DNA of 64,000 nucleotides from Stenotrophomonas sp. BIGb0135 (GCF_024810105.1 NZ_JANUDX010000003.1:310001-374000), one strand, 5' to 3'. Shown: positions 40,801 through 50,290, counted from the stretch's first letter. Numbers and translations are program-made. The notes: generated by a model from the sequence alone, not told the origin.

Positions 40801-41008
40801 CGTCGAAGCGCGCCAGCCCATCCTCGGTGGCGAACCACAGGTAGCCGTGGCGGTCCTGCACCACCTGGTGCACTGCATTGGACGGAAGGCCGTCGGCCGT
40901 GGTGAAGCGCACCGCTTCCAGCGGTTGCGCCGCACCTTCGCAGATCAGCGCGGCCAACAGCAGCAGCACCCAGCCCCATCCCGCACGACGGCACACGCAG
41001 GCGTTCAT
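37838..41008 (-). CDS. Propeller/Y_Y_Y hybrid kinase 2, ATP-binding domain degenerate
   Basis: This 1056-residue protein has a signal peptide, propeller repeats (from about 35), a Y_Y_Y domain, a membrane helix (about 660-680) and HisKA with FGHELRTPL (His about 720 intact). The receiver (about 938-1056) keeps EDD, DLDLPG (acceptor Asp about 989), T and HKP. The ATPase region between them has lost its motifs: the N-box reads LLESALQAAVEAW with no Asn, the DTGPG box reads EILAPVRAV, and the glycine-rich lid reads GVVSGAALV. It should not bind ATP in the usual way, so the His would need phosphorylation by a partner. Its ATG overlaps the stop of the preceding gene by 4 nt and has no clear ribosome site. 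The frame is fully open, so this is not a recent pseudogene. Confidence 0.88.
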   Translation of the reverse strand: MNACVCRRAGWGWVLLLLAALICEGAAQPLEAVRFTTADGLPSNAVHQVVQDRHGYLWFATEDGLARFDGRHFRVWQREQGLAGTVLTRLALDAQDRLWIGTAQGAVMRLSADRTRIDPVVGVRGAAISALLADGDGVWFGVRGGGLYQWQAPHRLRHYLPTLRGDGVPAGDVEHLQPHPAGGVWVGTSGGLALWRDGRFRRPAAPGLATAAITGMAGDAAGTLWISTATGRWRSEGDSAVQIVAGAAGSRVLGMGADGAQWLADGGRVWRQAGDGSAVAEVGLAVVGREAPPHLQSVFEDRQGGAWLLGRYLGVWRLPPLWQHFRAQPAPARRQGVDGVIAAAGRIRAELACAGDQQWRLHGERLERRVAGGHWQRVRWPLAGSAAEHGAVSLHCMPEGGVWLGGRHGLLRWDGERLVSVEGAPGEVSALHVAADGALWVAVPGALQRYAWHDLALRPGLRLDHRDGVPAGQLHAIATDAAGVVWATSGSGLLRIAPDRREVRAYSRDDGIPEAVLQAGLQAQGTQMLAIGRNRATLAFAPDALERPASPPALVIERVQLRRGGQRISVPVLPPLRLHADDRDIQITARVLSAQLDPRQQYRFRLRDGAQRWSHTRSRGTIGFPQLAPGAHVLQYQQRGGDGHWSAVQELPLQVQRTGWQHPLVHLLRALALIGVCGVAGWLCRRALAQARRRRTALQRRRWAEQSAQAKARYLATFGHELRTPLTGVLGMSELLLADVQDRVQAQRLRRIQEAARALLGIVDQALDDARIQAGRLPLQSARVDLLAVLQGWQRWACEALPVQGSGLTLQAHLPGQRWVQADPHRLRQLLESALQAAVEAWRSGPLIARVAWLPGRAGILLEILAPVRAVARSAGVVSGAALVRAQACARAQHGHLRLHAVPGGGGRLVLSLPLAAADADDRADRVDTGPTGDGACEGRVLLVEDDPLVAEVHAGLLAARGVQVVVAAHALAALSELATADVDMLLLDLDLPGMDGWQLLQVLQAQHCQVPVVVLTARADPDLAERVATAGAVGLLHKPAAGDALHAVVRQALRR

Positions 41009-44000
41009 CGCGACGCCATGCAGTGCATCAACGCGGCGCGCAATGCGCGACGTTCCAGTGGCAGCCGCAGGAAAGCATCGAATCCGGCGGCCAAGGCGTC
41101 ACGCTCGGCACCGGTATCGGCGCGTGCAGTCAGCGCCAGCCGCGCCACGCCCGGCAGCCGTTGCGACAGCAGCGCGCCGATCGGCGCGGCGTCGATGCGC
41201 CGGTCCGGGTCGGCCACCACCAGGTCCCAGTGCGGGCCCTGCCATTGCGGTCGCTCGCCTGCGTGCAGGTCCGGGCAGCTCACCTCCAGCCCCTGCGCCG
41301 CCAGCAGCGCGGCGATGACCTCCGCGGTCGGCCCGTGCCACAGCAGCAGCACCCGCAGGGCCACCACCGGGCCGGTCTCACCCGCAGCAGCCAGCAGCGG
41401 CGCACGCGCGTCTGCCAGCGGCAGCCAGACCTGGAAGCAACTGCCGGTGCCGGGTTGGCTGTGAACCTCGATGTCACCGCCCATCGCCTGCGCCAGTTCG
41501 CGGCTGATCGCCAACCCCAGGCCGCTGCCACCGTGGCGCGCCAGCGTGGCCGCGCCGTCGGCCTGCTCGAAACGCTGGAACAGGCGCTGCAGCTGGGCGG
41601 CCGTCATTCCGGGCCCGGTGTCGGTCACCACCAGCACCAGCCCGTCACCGGCATCGCCGCGGCGCGCAGCGACCTCGACCCGCCCGTGCCGGGTGAACTT
41701 GAGCGCATTGCCGACCAGGTTCAACAGGATCTGCCGCAGCCGGCGCGCATCGCCGTGCAGCCAGCAATCCGCGGCAAGCGTGCTGTGCCATTCCAGCCGC
41801 AGCGACTTGGCCTGCGCCACCGGCTGCAACAGCGCGTGCAGATCCTGCAACAACAGCGCAGGGACGAACGGCGCCGGCTGCAGGTGCACGCGCCCGGCTT
41901 CGATGCTGGCCAGGTCAAGCGCGTCGTCCACCAGCTGTACCAGGTGCAGCCCCGCCTGGTGCAGGCTGTCCACCTGCGCGCGTTGCCGGGGCGACAGCGG
42001 GCCGTCGAGCAGCAACGCGCTCCAACCGGACACGGCGGTCATCGGCAGACGGATGCGCTGCCCCAGTTGCCCAAGGAAGCGGGTGCGCTCGGCCGAGGCC
42101 TGTTCGGCGCTGCGGTAGCGCCCCCGCAAGGCATCGCGCCGCTGCCGCCGCCGCAGCAGGCAGCGCACCCCGCGCCCGCCTGCCAGCAGCACCAGCAACG
42201 CCGCCACCACCAGCCCCAGCCTGCCCGCAGGGGTCTGCCACCACGCGGGGGCGACCCCGAGCACGACGTGCGCCGACGACCACGTCCCCTCGCCGTGGCG
42301 TGCCTGGATCAACAGGCGATGCTCGCCGACCGGCAGCCTGTCGAAGATGCGCTGGGCGACCGCGCCGGTATCGATCCAGTCGCGATCGTGCCCGGGCAGG
42401 CGGAAGCGGTACTGGATGCGATCGGGGTCGCCGCGCCCCAGCAGGTTCACCGCCACCTGGATGTTGCGATCGCCGCTGCCCAGCAGGATCGGTTCGCTGT
42501 CCGGGCGCAGGCTCACGGCCGTGTCGTTGCGCTGCAGCCGCACCGCGTTGACCACCAGTGCGGGCGGCGCCGGGCGCTGCGGCATGCTGCCGGGCTCGTG
42601 CAGCAGCAGCCCGCCCTCGCGCACCGCGGCGGCCAGCACCCCGTTGCGCAGGCGAACCAGCCGTTGGCCAAGGATTTCCTGCGCCGGCAGGCCATCGGCG
42701 CTGCCCAGCACACGCACCTGGCGGTGCGCGGGATCGAGCCGGACCAGGCCGCGCGCGGCCCCCGCCCAGACGATCCCGCGGGCGTCCACCACCAGCGCCT
42801 CCGCACGCACCTGCGGGTACCCGACCGCCGCGTCGATGCGATCGATGCGCTGCAACGCATCGCCGTCCCAGCGGTAGCGCTCCAGCACATCCTGCCGGCT
42901 GAGCCACAGGCTGCCATCGTCGGCTTCGGCGACAGCCGCCACCGCGGGCCCCGGCGGCTCGGCGGCGCTGAAGCGCCCGCGCGTGGCGTCCCACAGCTTC
43001 AGCCCGTCCCGGTCGGTGGCCCACAACCGGCCCTCGCGATCGCACAGCAATTGCCGCGTCGCCATGCCAGCGGCCAGGCCGAGTGCCTGCGGCGACTGCG
43101 CCCGTTCGCGCACGCCCTGTGCGGACCACTGCTGGATCTGCGCCGGATGGGCCAGCCACACGCTGCCGTCGGCGCAGGGCTGCAGCTGCAACGCCGCGTT
43201 GCCGGGCGCCAGGCCCAGTGGCCAGCGCCGAACGGTCCTGCGCACCGCGTCGTAGCGCAGCATCTGCCCGCCACTGGCAAGCCACAGCCGGTGTTGGCTG
43301 TCTTCAGCCATGCCGACCGCGGTCGCACTGAAACCGGCGTGCGCGTACTCAAGGTGATCGCTGCTGGCACCGGTGCGCAGGTCGATCCGCTGCAGGCGGC
43401 CCTGGCTGCCGGCCACCCACAATCGCCCGTCCGCGGCGCCGGCCAGGGCCAGCGCGTAGTGGCTGCGCAGGCCGGGCAGGCCATCTTCGGCGCTCGGCAG
43501 CGCGGTGAATGCACGCCAATGCGCCGGCAAGCGCCAGAGGCCATGGGCGCGGCTGAGCAACCAGATATCGCCGTGCCGATCCTGCAAGGCCTGGCGCATC
43601 TCCACCCCGTCGGTGCGCGGACCGTGCAAGGGGCGCAGGGGAATCGCCTGGGTGCGCACGCCCTCCTGCAGAACCAGCCCGGTGTCCTGCTGCAACCACA
43701 ACGCACCCTCCTCGCTGCGCAGCAGTGGCTGCCCGCGGACCGGCGGCGGATGCGCCCGCCCGGCGCCGTCGAGCAGCGTCCACCCCGCGGCGCTGGCCAC
43801 GTGCACGCCGCCGCGCGGATCGGCCCACAGCGCGGTGACCGCACCAGCGAGCGCGCCCATCCGCTCGGCGCGCCCACCGCGCAGACGGCGTACGCCGTGG
43901 TCGGTGCCCACCCATACGACGCCATCGCGATCACGGGCCAATGCGGTCGCCGCCGCGGCGTCCACCGCCACCGGCTGCCACGCCAGGCCGTCAGCCAGGC

Positions 44001-44478
44001 GCCGGTACAGTTGGCGGTCCGCACCGATCACCCACAGCGCGCCGGTGTGATCGCTGGCAATCGCGCGGATGGCACCGTGGCGCAGCGCGCGCGGTGCATG
44101 GTCGGGCAGATGCTCGAAACGCTGCCGGTCGGCGGACATCATCACCAGCCCGTGCGACGCCGTGCCCAGCCACAGGCGGTCGCGGGCATCGATGTGCAGC
44201 GCGTACAGCGCCTCATCGATCAACCCGTCCTCGCGCCGCCAGACCCGTGCCCGGCGTCCGTCGAACCGCAGCAGTCCGTCGCTGCCGGCCATCCACAGAT
44301 AGCCCGTGGCATCTTCGGCCATCGCGCGGACACCGATCCCGGTGAAGCCATCCCTGCGTTCCAACGGGCGCGGCCACGGCAGGTCGAGCACGTTCGAGGC
44401 CATCACATACGGCGCCGCGGCCAGCAGCACTGCCAACCCGAACGCGCCTGCGCACGCCCGTGCCACCTTCCAGGCCAC
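41005..44478 (-). CDS. Propeller/Y_Y_Y hybrid kinase 3, His-less, degenerate receiver
   Basis: This 1157-residue protein starts at GTG 44478 (an in-frame stop lies two codons upstream). A signal peptide, propellers, Y_Y_Y domain and membrane helix are as in its neighbours. The HisKA box reads FLGQLGQRIRLPM where the neighbours have [13 protein letters not shown], so the phospho-accepting His is Gln (about 808) and the next Glu is Arg. The ATPase domain is intact: [29 protein letters not shown]. The C-terminal receiver is degenerate: EDD is replaced by WHG, the acceptor segment reads VVADPDRRI, and the conserved Lys is Leu (FLRLPL). It could donate phosphate in trans but cannot phosphorylate itself at the normal site. 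It is coupled to the following gene by ATGA. Confidence 0.88.
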   Translation of the reverse strand: MAWKVARACAGAFGLAVLLAAAPYVMASNVLDLPWPRPLERRDGFTGIGVRAMAEDATGYLWMAGSDGLLRFDGRRARVWRREDGLIDEALYALHIDARDRLWLGTASHGLVMMSADRQRFEHLPDHAPRALRHGAIRAIASDHTGALWVIGADRQLYRRLADGLAWQPVAVDAAAATALARDRDGVVWVGTDHGVRRLRGGRAERMGALAGAVTALWADPRGGVHVASAAGWTLLDGAGRAHPPPVRGQPLLRSEEGALWLQQDTGLVLQEGVRTQAIPLRPLHGPRTDGVEMRQALQDRHGDIWLLSRAHGLWRLPAHWRAFTALPSAEDGLPGLRSHYALALAGAADGRLWVAGSQGRLQRIDLRTGASSDHLEYAHAGFSATAVGMAEDSQHRLWLASGGQMLRYDAVRRTVRRWPLGLAPGNAALQLQPCADGSVWLAHPAQIQQWSAQGVRERAQSPQALGLAAGMATRQLLCDREGRLWATDRDGLKLWDATRGRFSAAEPPGPAVAAVAEADDGSLWLSRQDVLERYRWDGDALQRIDRIDAAVGYPQVRAEALVVDARGIVWAGAARGLVRLDPAHRQVRVLGSADGLPAQEILGQRLVRLRNGVLAAAVREGGLLLHEPGSMPQRPAPPALVVNAVRLQRNDTAVSLRPDSEPILLGSGDRNIQVAVNLLGRGDPDRIQYRFRLPGHDRDWIDTGAVAQRIFDRLPVGEHRLLIQARHGEGTWSSAHVVLGVAPAWWQTPAGRLGLVVAALLVLLAGGRGVRCLLRRRQRRDALRGRYRSAEQASAERTRFLGQLGQRIRLPMTAVSGWSALLLDGPLSPRQRAQVDSLHQAGLHLVQLVDDALDLASIEAGRVHLQPAPFVPALLLQDLHALLQPVAQAKSLRLEWHSTLAADCWLHGDARRLRQILLNLVGNALKFTRHGRVEVAARRGDAGDGLVLVVTDTGPGMTAAQLQRLFQRFEQADGAATLARHGGSGLGLAISRELAQAMGGDIEVHSQPGTGSCFQVWLPLADARAPLLAAAGETGPVVALRVLLLWHGPTAEVIAALLAAQGLEVSCPDLHAGERPQWQGPHWDLVVADPDRRIDAAPIGALLSQRLPGVARLALTARADTGAERDALAAGFDAFLRLPLERRALRAALMHCMASR

Positions 44479-44640
44479 GACCTACATCCACCCCATCACA
44501 ATCATCGGGGCGACGATAAAGCGTTCGCGCCGCGCGAGGCGGCCCGCAATTGCGGCAGATCACACTTTTTCCAGCGCCAGTTCACATCGAACAGAGCCGA
44601 TCAAAACAGGCCGCCTATTTTGCAGCGCGACCGTGCCGTT

Positions 44641-47600
44641 TCAGGCGTCGGCCTGTCGCAGTGCACGCGCCTTGGCGATCGCATCGACCAGCAGGTCGCC
44701 GGTGACCGGCTTGCGCAGGAACCCGTCGAATCCGCTCTCCAGCACCTGCTGCTCGGCATAGGCATCGGAGCGGGCCGTGACCGCGATCAACGGCAGCTCG
44801 TAGCCCATCGCACGCAATTGCCCCGCGATGGCGATGCCATCCAGCGCCGGCAGGTCCAGGTCGAGCAGGCCCACGTCGAAACGACCGGCCGACACTTCGG
44901 ACAATGCCGCCAGCCCATGCAGCACGTGCAACACCTCATGGCCACGTGCCCGCAACAGCCCGGTGATCACCTTGGCCACGGTGGGGTCGTCTTCCACCAG
45001 CAGTATCCGCAGCGGCGGCAACGCGATCCGCGCGGTGTCCTGGGCATCAACGGGCACCGCGCTGCCGTGCAGCGACCACGGCAAGGGCAACTGCACGGTA
45101 AAGCGCGCGCCATGGCCGGGACGACTGTCGATGGCAATCCGCCCGCCCATCGCCACCGCCAGTTCCTGGCAGATCGCCAGCCCCAGCCCGCTGCCGCCGT
45201 AGCGCGACGCGGTGCGCGGGCCATCGGCCTGTTCGAAACGATGGAACAAGCGCTGCTGCTGGTCGGCGTTGATGCCCGGCCCGGTGTCGGAGACCTCGAA
45301 CGCCACGCCCAGGCCGCCCTCGAGCAGGGTGACGCCCAGCCCGACGTGGCCGCGCTCGGTGAACTTGATCGCGTTGCCGAGCAGGTTCATCAGGATCTGG
45401 CGCACGCGCATTTCATCGCCACTCACCTGCACCGGCCCCGGCAGGTCGAAGCTGCGCTCGAAGGCCAGCCCGCGGTGATGCGCCATCGGCTCCATCAGGG
45501 CCTGCACCTGGGCCAGCATCGACATCAGGTCGAAGGGACGGATGTCCAGCTCCAGGCGCCCCGCTTCGATGCGCGCCAGGTCCAGCGCGTCGTTGACCAG
45601 GCGCAGAAGGTGGGTGCCCGCATGCTGGATCGAGGCGGCATAGCCGCGCTGCAGTTCGTCCAGCGGCGTGGCCAGCAGCAGTTCGCTCATGCCCAGCACG
45701 CCGGTCATCGGCGTGCGCACCTCGTGCCCGAGCGTGGCCAGGAACTGGCTCTTGGCCTGAGAGGCCTGCTCGGCGATCTGTTGCTTGTGCACGGTCAGCT
45801 GCCATTGCTGGCGTCGGCGCAGGCGCACCCGCGCCACATAGGCCAGCGCGGCCACCAGCAGCAGCCACAACAGCACGTAGGCCACGATCGCCCAGCCGCT
45901 GCGCCACCACGGCGGCAGCACCTCCACGCTGAGCGTGCGCGCGGGCGTCCACTGCCCCTGCGGCGTGGCCGCCTGCACATCGATGGCGTACTGCCCCGAT
46001 GGCAGCCGCGACAGCATCCGCTCGCCGTCGGCCGCCTGCATCACCCAGTTCTGGTCGTACCCCGAGACCCGGTAGCGGTAGCGGTTGCCCTGCGGATTGG
46101 CGAAGGACAGCAGGCGCGCGGTGATGATCAGGTCGCGGTCCTGCGGGCCCAGCACGATCGGCGCATCCGGTGGCAGTGACTGCTGCCCCTGCGCATCGTC
46201 GCGACGCACCTGCACGTTGTCGATCACCAACTGCGAGGGCGGTATCGGCAGGTCCGGCGCGTCCGGATCGAAGCTGACCAAGCCGGTCGCGGTGACCGCC
46301 AGTACCCGGCCATTGGCCGCGCGCACCGGCGGGCGACCGCTGAATTCCACGTCCGGCAGGCCATCGCGCTCGCCATAGATGCGCAACCGGCGCTGGGGGC
46401 CGTCCCAGCGCACCAGCCCACGCGGCGTGGTCGCCCACACCTGCCCCTTGCGGCCGATCACCACCCCGCCCATCGACACCGCCGGCAGGCCCTCGGCCGC
46501 GCCGACGCGTTCGCGCAGGGTCATGCTCAGGCCGTCCCAGCGGTAACGTTCCAATGCACCGTTGCGCGCCAGCCAGAGCTCGTCGGGACCGGCCCAGGCG
46601 ATGTCGAAGATGCTGCCGCGCGAGATGCCCGGGACCTGCTCGAAGCGTCCCTCGCTCCACCGCAGCAGGCCCATGTCCCCCATGATCCAGAGCTGTCCAC
46701 GCGGGTCGAACAGCATCTGTTCGACCGGGTTTTCGGTCAGTCCGCGCCCTTCGTCGATACGGATGGTGTCCAGCACCTTGCCGTCGGCATCGCGGCGCTG
46801 GATGCCGAAGTTCATGATCGACAGCCACAGCTCGCCGTTCGGCGCCTGGCGGATCAGGTCGATGCGCTGGCGCACATCCGAGCCGCCACCGATCTTCCAC
46901 TCGCGCAGCTGCCCGGTACGCGGCTGGTACAGGCCCAGGCGACCGGCACGGCCGATCCACAACGCGCCATCGGCGCGCGGCAACAGCGACCAGTTGGCGC
47001 CCACGCCCAAGCGGGTGTCGTCGGCGATCTGGCGCAGCGTGCCGCGCGCGTCCAACTGGTAGATGCCGTGCGCACCGGCGATGTAGAAGGTGTTGTCGGC
47101 CGCGGCGGCACTGAGCAGGTACACGCTGTCCAGCGGCTTGCCGTCGAGCTGGTACCAGGTGGAGAAGCGCTTCCAGTCCGGTGGCAGGTAGGCCAGGCCC
47201 TGGGTGAGCATGGCGATCCACAGGCCGCCTTCATGGTCCTGCAGCATGTCCAGCACGCCGCTGCGTGCGGTGAGGAAGCCGCTGCCGGCATCGCCGGCCA
47301 ACAGGTGAGCCGTGTCCTGGTCGCCGCGGTACAGGCCATCGGCGGTACCCAGCCAGTAGCCGCCGTTGCGATCATGGACCACCGTGGCCGCGCGCACGTC
47401 CGCGCTCAGGGTCCAGGGCGCCTTGCGCACGCTGTCGTCGGCGTCGATCCGGAACAGCCCCTCCTGGGTGCCGGCCCAGACCGTGCCGTCCGGTTCGCGG
47501 GTCAGCCGGAACACGCTCTTGCCGCCCAGCTGGTCCGGCGCGATCCGGGTAAAGCGCTTGCCGTCCCAGCGCGCCACGCCGCTGCCGGTGCCCACCCATA

Positions 47601-48204
47601 CCCGCCCCTGCGGGTCGGCCAGCAGCGTATAGATGGTGTCATCGGGCAGGCTGGCCGGGTCGGCCGGGTCGGCGTGGTACTGCACCAGCGTGCCGTCTTC
47701 CTCGCGGCGGCAGATGCCGTGCCGGTTGGTGCCGATCCACAGCGACTTGGCCGCATACGCCAGCGCCCAGAACTGGCCGTCGCAGCGCGCGTTGAGGTCG
47801 GGGAAGCGCTCGAAGCGTTCGCGGCCCGGGGCCAGCATGCTCAGGCCGACGCCGTTGGCCCCCACCCAGACCCGGTCCAGCGGGTCCACCAGCAGGGTTT
47901 CGACTTCGTTGCCGGGAATCGAGTCGGGATCGCCGGGGTCATGCCGCCACACGCGCAGGCCGACGCCGTCCACGCGCGCCAGGCCATCATCGGTGGCGGC
48001 CCAGACGTAGCCCTGGCGGTCCTGGGCCAATGCCAGCACCATGCGCGAGGGCATGCCTTCGGCGGCACCCAGCCGGCGCATGCGCGGCGTCTCTACCGCT
48101 GTTCCTGCCGTTATCCCCGCGGCCCACGACGCTGCCGGTACCGTGCACATGCCCAGTAGCAGCAACACGATGCCCGCGCACCCGCTACGCGTCCCCATCG
48201 CCAT
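44641..48204 (-). CDS. Propeller/Y_Y_Y hybrid histidine kinase 4 (intact)
   Basis: This 1187-residue protein starts at ATG 48204 behind GGAG; the long upstream extension reads through a divergent promoter region and is rejected. A signal peptide (about 1-29) is followed by propeller repeats ([23 protein letters not shown]), the Y_Y_Y domain, a membrane helix and HisKA with [10 protein letters not shown] (His about 827). The ATPase ([24 protein letters not shown]) and the receiver from about 1063 (EDD, DLDLPA with acceptor Asp about 1115, RKP) are intact. It is first in the array, and 162 nt separate it from the next gene. High similarity to kinase 1 in the signalling core suggests duplication within this locus. 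Confidence 0.9.
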   Translation of the reverse strand: MAMGTRSGCAGIVLLLLGMCTVPAASWAAGITAGTAVETPRMRRLGAAEGMPSRMVLALAQDRQGYVWAATDDGLARVDGVGLRVWRHDPGDPDSIPGNEVETLLVDPLDRVWVGANGVGLSMLAPGRERFERFPDLNARCDGQFWALAYAAKSLWIGTNRHGICRREEDGTLVQYHADPADPASLPDDTIYTLLADPQGRVWVGTGSGVARWDGKRFTRIAPDQLGGKSVFRLTREPDGTVWAGTQEGLFRIDADDSVRKAPWTLSADVRAATVVHDRNGGYWLGTADGLYRGDQDTAHLLAGDAGSGFLTARSGVLDMLQDHEGGLWIAMLTQGLAYLPPDWKRFSTWYQLDGKPLDSVYLLSAAAADNTFYIAGAHGIYQLDARGTLRQIADDTRLGVGANWSLLPRADGALWIGRAGRLGLYQPRTGQLREWKIGGGSDVRQRIDLIRQAPNGELWLSIMNFGIQRRDADGKVLDTIRIDEGRGLTENPVEQMLFDPRGQLWIMGDMGLLRWSEGRFEQVPGISRGSIFDIAWAGPDELWLARNGALERYRWDGLSMTLRERVGAAEGLPAVSMGGVVIGRKGQVWATTPRGLVRWDGPQRRLRIYGERDGLPDVEFSGRPPVRAANGRVLAVTATGLVSFDPDAPDLPIPPSQLVIDNVQVRRDDAQGQQSLPPDAPIVLGPQDRDLIITARLLSFANPQGNRYRYRVSGYDQNWVMQAADGERMLSRLPSGQYAIDVQAATPQGQWTPARTLSVEVLPPWWRSGWAIVAYVLLWLLLVAALAYVARVRLRRRQQWQLTVHKQQIAEQASQAKSQFLATLGHEVRTPMTGVLGMSELLLATPLDELQRGYAASIQHAGTHLLRLVNDALDLARIEAGRLELDIRPFDLMSMLAQVQALMEPMAHHRGLAFERSFDLPGPVQVSGDEMRVRQILMNLLGNAIKFTERGHVGLGVTLLEGGLGVAFEVSDTGPGINADQQQRLFHRFEQADGPRTASRYGGSGLGLAICQELAVAMGGRIAIDSRPGHGARFTVQLPLPWSLHGSAVPVDAQDTARIALPPLRILLVEDDPTVAKVITGLLRARGHEVLHVLHGLAALSEVSAGRFDVGLLDLDLPALDGIAIAGQLRAMGYELPLIAVTARSDAYAEQQVLESGFDGFLRKPVTGDLLVDAIAKARALRQADA

Positions 48205-48428
48205 CCAGATCTCCCTGTAGCGGCTGATTGTCCCACAGCGCCTGCGCGCGCGCCCGCGCGGCCGGCGCGTGGGGGCGGCGCGGGAGCTCGCCCGCACCGA
48301 TGCCGACACCGCGGGAACACCTCGTTGTGATCGCGGCCCGCACCACGCCGCACCGCATGCAGCGCTGTTTCCGGGCCCACCACGATCTGTTGCAGCCATG
48401 GCACTGCTGGGCATGACGGCGCTGTGCG

Positions 48429-48434
48429 TATGAT
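48429..48434 (+). promoter_or_regulatory. Possible -10 (TATGAT) of the YceI-b561-YceI operon
   Basis: TATGAT precedes the GTG start at 48463 by 28 nt and GGAG by about 15 nt. It overlaps the alternative ATG at 48430, which supports the later start. No clear -35 is visible. Confidence 0.4.
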
Positions 48435-48462
48435 CGGCCCAGACCTCCATGGAGCCCGGCCC

Positions 48463-49149
48463 GTGATCCAGCGCCTGACCCTTGCCCTGCTGCTGTGCGC
48501 CACCCCGCTGGCGGCGCTGGCCGCGCCCGATTCCTACCGGCTCGATCCGGTGCATACCCGCGTGCTGTTCGCGGTGGAGCATGCCGGCTTCTCGCATGCG
48601 CTGGGCACCGTGTCGGGCAGCGAAGGCGTGCTGGTGTTCGACCCGCAGGACTGGGCCTCGGCCACGCTCAACGTGACCGTCCCGATCCAGCGCCTGGACC
48701 TGGGCGATGCGAAGTGGAACACCGCCACCCTGGCGCGCAACCTGCTCGATGGCGAACGTTTCCCCGAGGCGCGTTTCGTGTCCACCCGGGTGGAACCGAT
48801 CGATGCCGGGCACGCCAACGTCGTCGGCCAGCTCACCCTGCATGGCGTGACCCGCGAAGTCACCCTGGCGGTCACCCTCAATGCACTCAAGCGCCATCCA
48901 CTGCCGCCGTTCCGCCGCACCGCCGGGTTTTCCGCCACCGCCACGCTCAGCCGCAGCGCCTTCGGCGTGGCGGGCTGGCCGTCGATGATCGGCGACGCGG
49001 TGGACCTGCGCATCGAGGCCGAGGCCGTGCGTGACCGCTCTGCCGCTGATCCGCAGGACACACCGCCGGTCGATGCCGAGGGAACTCCATCGCCGCAGTC
49101 CCCCTCCAACGCCCCATCCCCACCGCCGGTCCAGGAGACCACGCCATGA
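48463..49149 (+). CDS. YceI-family periplasmic protein with Pro/Ser tail
   Basis: This 228-residue protein starts at GTG 48463 with GGAG 8 nt upstream. A signal peptide ([16 protein letters not shown]) is followed by the YceI lipocalin-like barrel ([22 protein letters not shown] and onward), which binds polyisoprenoid lipids in known members. The last 45 residues are a Pro/Ser/Thr-rich tail ([16 protein letters not shown]) not usual for the family. It is the first gene of a three-gene cassette; its stop overlaps the cytochrome b561 start by 4 nt. Its role is unknown, and carrying quinone or another isoprenoid for the cytochrome is plausible. Confidence 0.88.
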   Translation: MIQRLTLALLLCATPLAALAAPDSYRLDPVHTRVLFAVEHAGFSHALGTVSGSEGVLVFDPQDWASATLNVTVPIQRLDLGDAKWNTATLARNLLDGERFPEARFVSTRVEPIDAGHANVVGQLTLHGVTREVTLAVTLNALKRHPLPPFRRTAGFSATATLSRSAFGVAGWPSMIGDAVDLRIEAEAVRDRSAADPQDTPPVDAEGTPSPQSPSNAPSPPPVQETTP

Positions 49150-49718
49150 CAGCCCTGAACACCGCGACCCGTTGGGGAGGCGTCAGCCAGACCCTGCACT
49201 GGTTGATCGCCCTGCTGATCCTTGCCATGGGCATCCTCGGGCTGACCATGGGTGAGTTCCCCAAGACGCCGAAGTACTTCTGGATCTACACCCTGCACAA
49301 GTCGGTGGGCATCACCGTGCTGGTGCTGGTGGCGGCCCGGCTTGGCTGGCGGCTGTACGCCGGGGCACCGCAGCCGGTGCCCGGCACGCCCACCTGGCAG
49401 GAGCGCATCGCATCGGCCACGCATTGGCTGCTGTACGTGTTGATGTTCGCCATCCCGCTGTCGGGCTGGCTGTACGACTCGGCCAGCGGGCTGCGCCCGT
49501 TCCGCTGGTTCGGCCTGGTCGACGTGCCCAAGCTCAGTGGGCCGGACCCAGGCCTGACCCAGGTCTCGCACGCCATCCACGAATGGGGCTTCTGGCTGCT
49601 GATCGCCGTGGTGCTGGCGCATGCCGGCGCCGCGCTTTACCACCATTTTTACCAACGCGATGCCACCCTTGCGCGCATGCTGCCGCAGGGCTGGCTTGCC
49701 TCCCCCCAGAAGGATTGA
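49146..49718 (+). CDS. Cytochrome b561-family membrane protein
   Basis: This 190-residue protein has four hydrophobic segments (about 13-31, 47-65, 90-108 and 143-162) and likely haem-ligand histidines in [19 protein letters not shown] and the later THWLLYVLM and [14 protein letters not shown]. This is the prokaryotic b561 (CybB) layout, a membrane haem protein that oxidises quinol. It lies between two YceI genes, a known association. Confidence 0.93.
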   Translation: MTALNTATRWGGVSQTLHWLIALLILAMGILGLTMGEFPKTPKYFWIYTLHKSVGITVLVLVAARLGWRLYAGAPQPVPGTPTWQERIASATHWLLYVLMFAIPLSGWLYDSASGLRPFRWFGLVDVPKLSGPDPGLTQVSHAIHEWGFWLLIAVVLAHAGAALYHHFYQRDATLARMLPQGWLASPQKD

Positions 49719-49720
49719 CC

Positions 49721-50287
49721 ATGAACATCAAGCTCACCACTCCCGCGGCTGTCGCCGCCGCCCTTGCCGGGCTGATGGCCACCGCACCGGTGCTGGCCGC
49801 CGACTACGTGCAGGCCCCCGGCTCGGTGCTGGTGTTTGCCACCAAGTACGACGGTGAAGTGTTCACCGGCACCTTCCCCGGCTTCGACACCAAGCTCAGC
49901 TTCGACGCGGCCAAACTGGACGGTTCCCGGCTGGACGTGACCATCCCGCTGGCCGGCGCCAAGAGCGGCAACAGCGACCGTGATTCCACCCTGCAGGGGC
50001 CGGACTTCTTCAACGTCGGCAAGTTTGCCCAGGCCAAGTACAGCGCCACCACCTTCCGCTCGCTGGGCAACAACCAGTACGCCGCCGACGGCACGCTGGA
50101 ACTGCGCGGGGTGAGCAAGCCGGTCACGCTTACCTTCACCTGGACCCCGGGCGCGCAGCCGGTGCTGAGCGGCAAGGCCACGGTCAAGCGTCTGGACTTC
50201 GGCGTGGGCGGCGGCGACTGGACCGACACCAAGACCATCCCCAACGAAACCGCGATCAGCACCAAGGTCGTGCTGAAAGCGAAGTAA
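49721..50287 (+). CDS. YceI-family periplasmic protein
   Basis: This 188-residue protein starts at ATG 49721, 2 nt after the cytochrome stop. A signal peptide ends at PVLAADYVQ. The YceI barrel follows with FNVGKFAQAKYSATTF, LELRGVSKPVTLTFTW and the C-terminal NETAISTKVVL. Together with the first YceI gene and cytochrome b561 it forms a cassette whose function is not established; isoprenoid quinone handling is the best hypothesis. Confidence 0.93.
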   Translation: MNIKLTTPAAVAAALAGLMATAPVLAADYVQAPGSVLVFATKYDGEVFTGTFPGFDTKLSFDAAKLDGSRLDVTIPLAGAKSGNSDRDSTLQGPDFFNVGKFAQAKYSATTFRSLGNNQYAADGTLELRGVSKPVTLTFTWTPGAQPVLSGKATVKRLDFGVGGGDWTDTKTIPNETAISTKVVLKAK

Positions 50288-50290
50288 GGC

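Noticed and set aside
37838-41008. Kinase 2 as a pseudogene
   Set aside because: The 1056-codon frame is uninterrupted, His and receiver residues are conserved, and only ATP-binding motifs are lost. Relaxed selection would not spare the rest so cleanly.
44479-44640. CRP/Clp-type site (TGTGA) in front of kinase 3
   Set aside because: Only one half-site is present at the right spacing, which is expected by chance.
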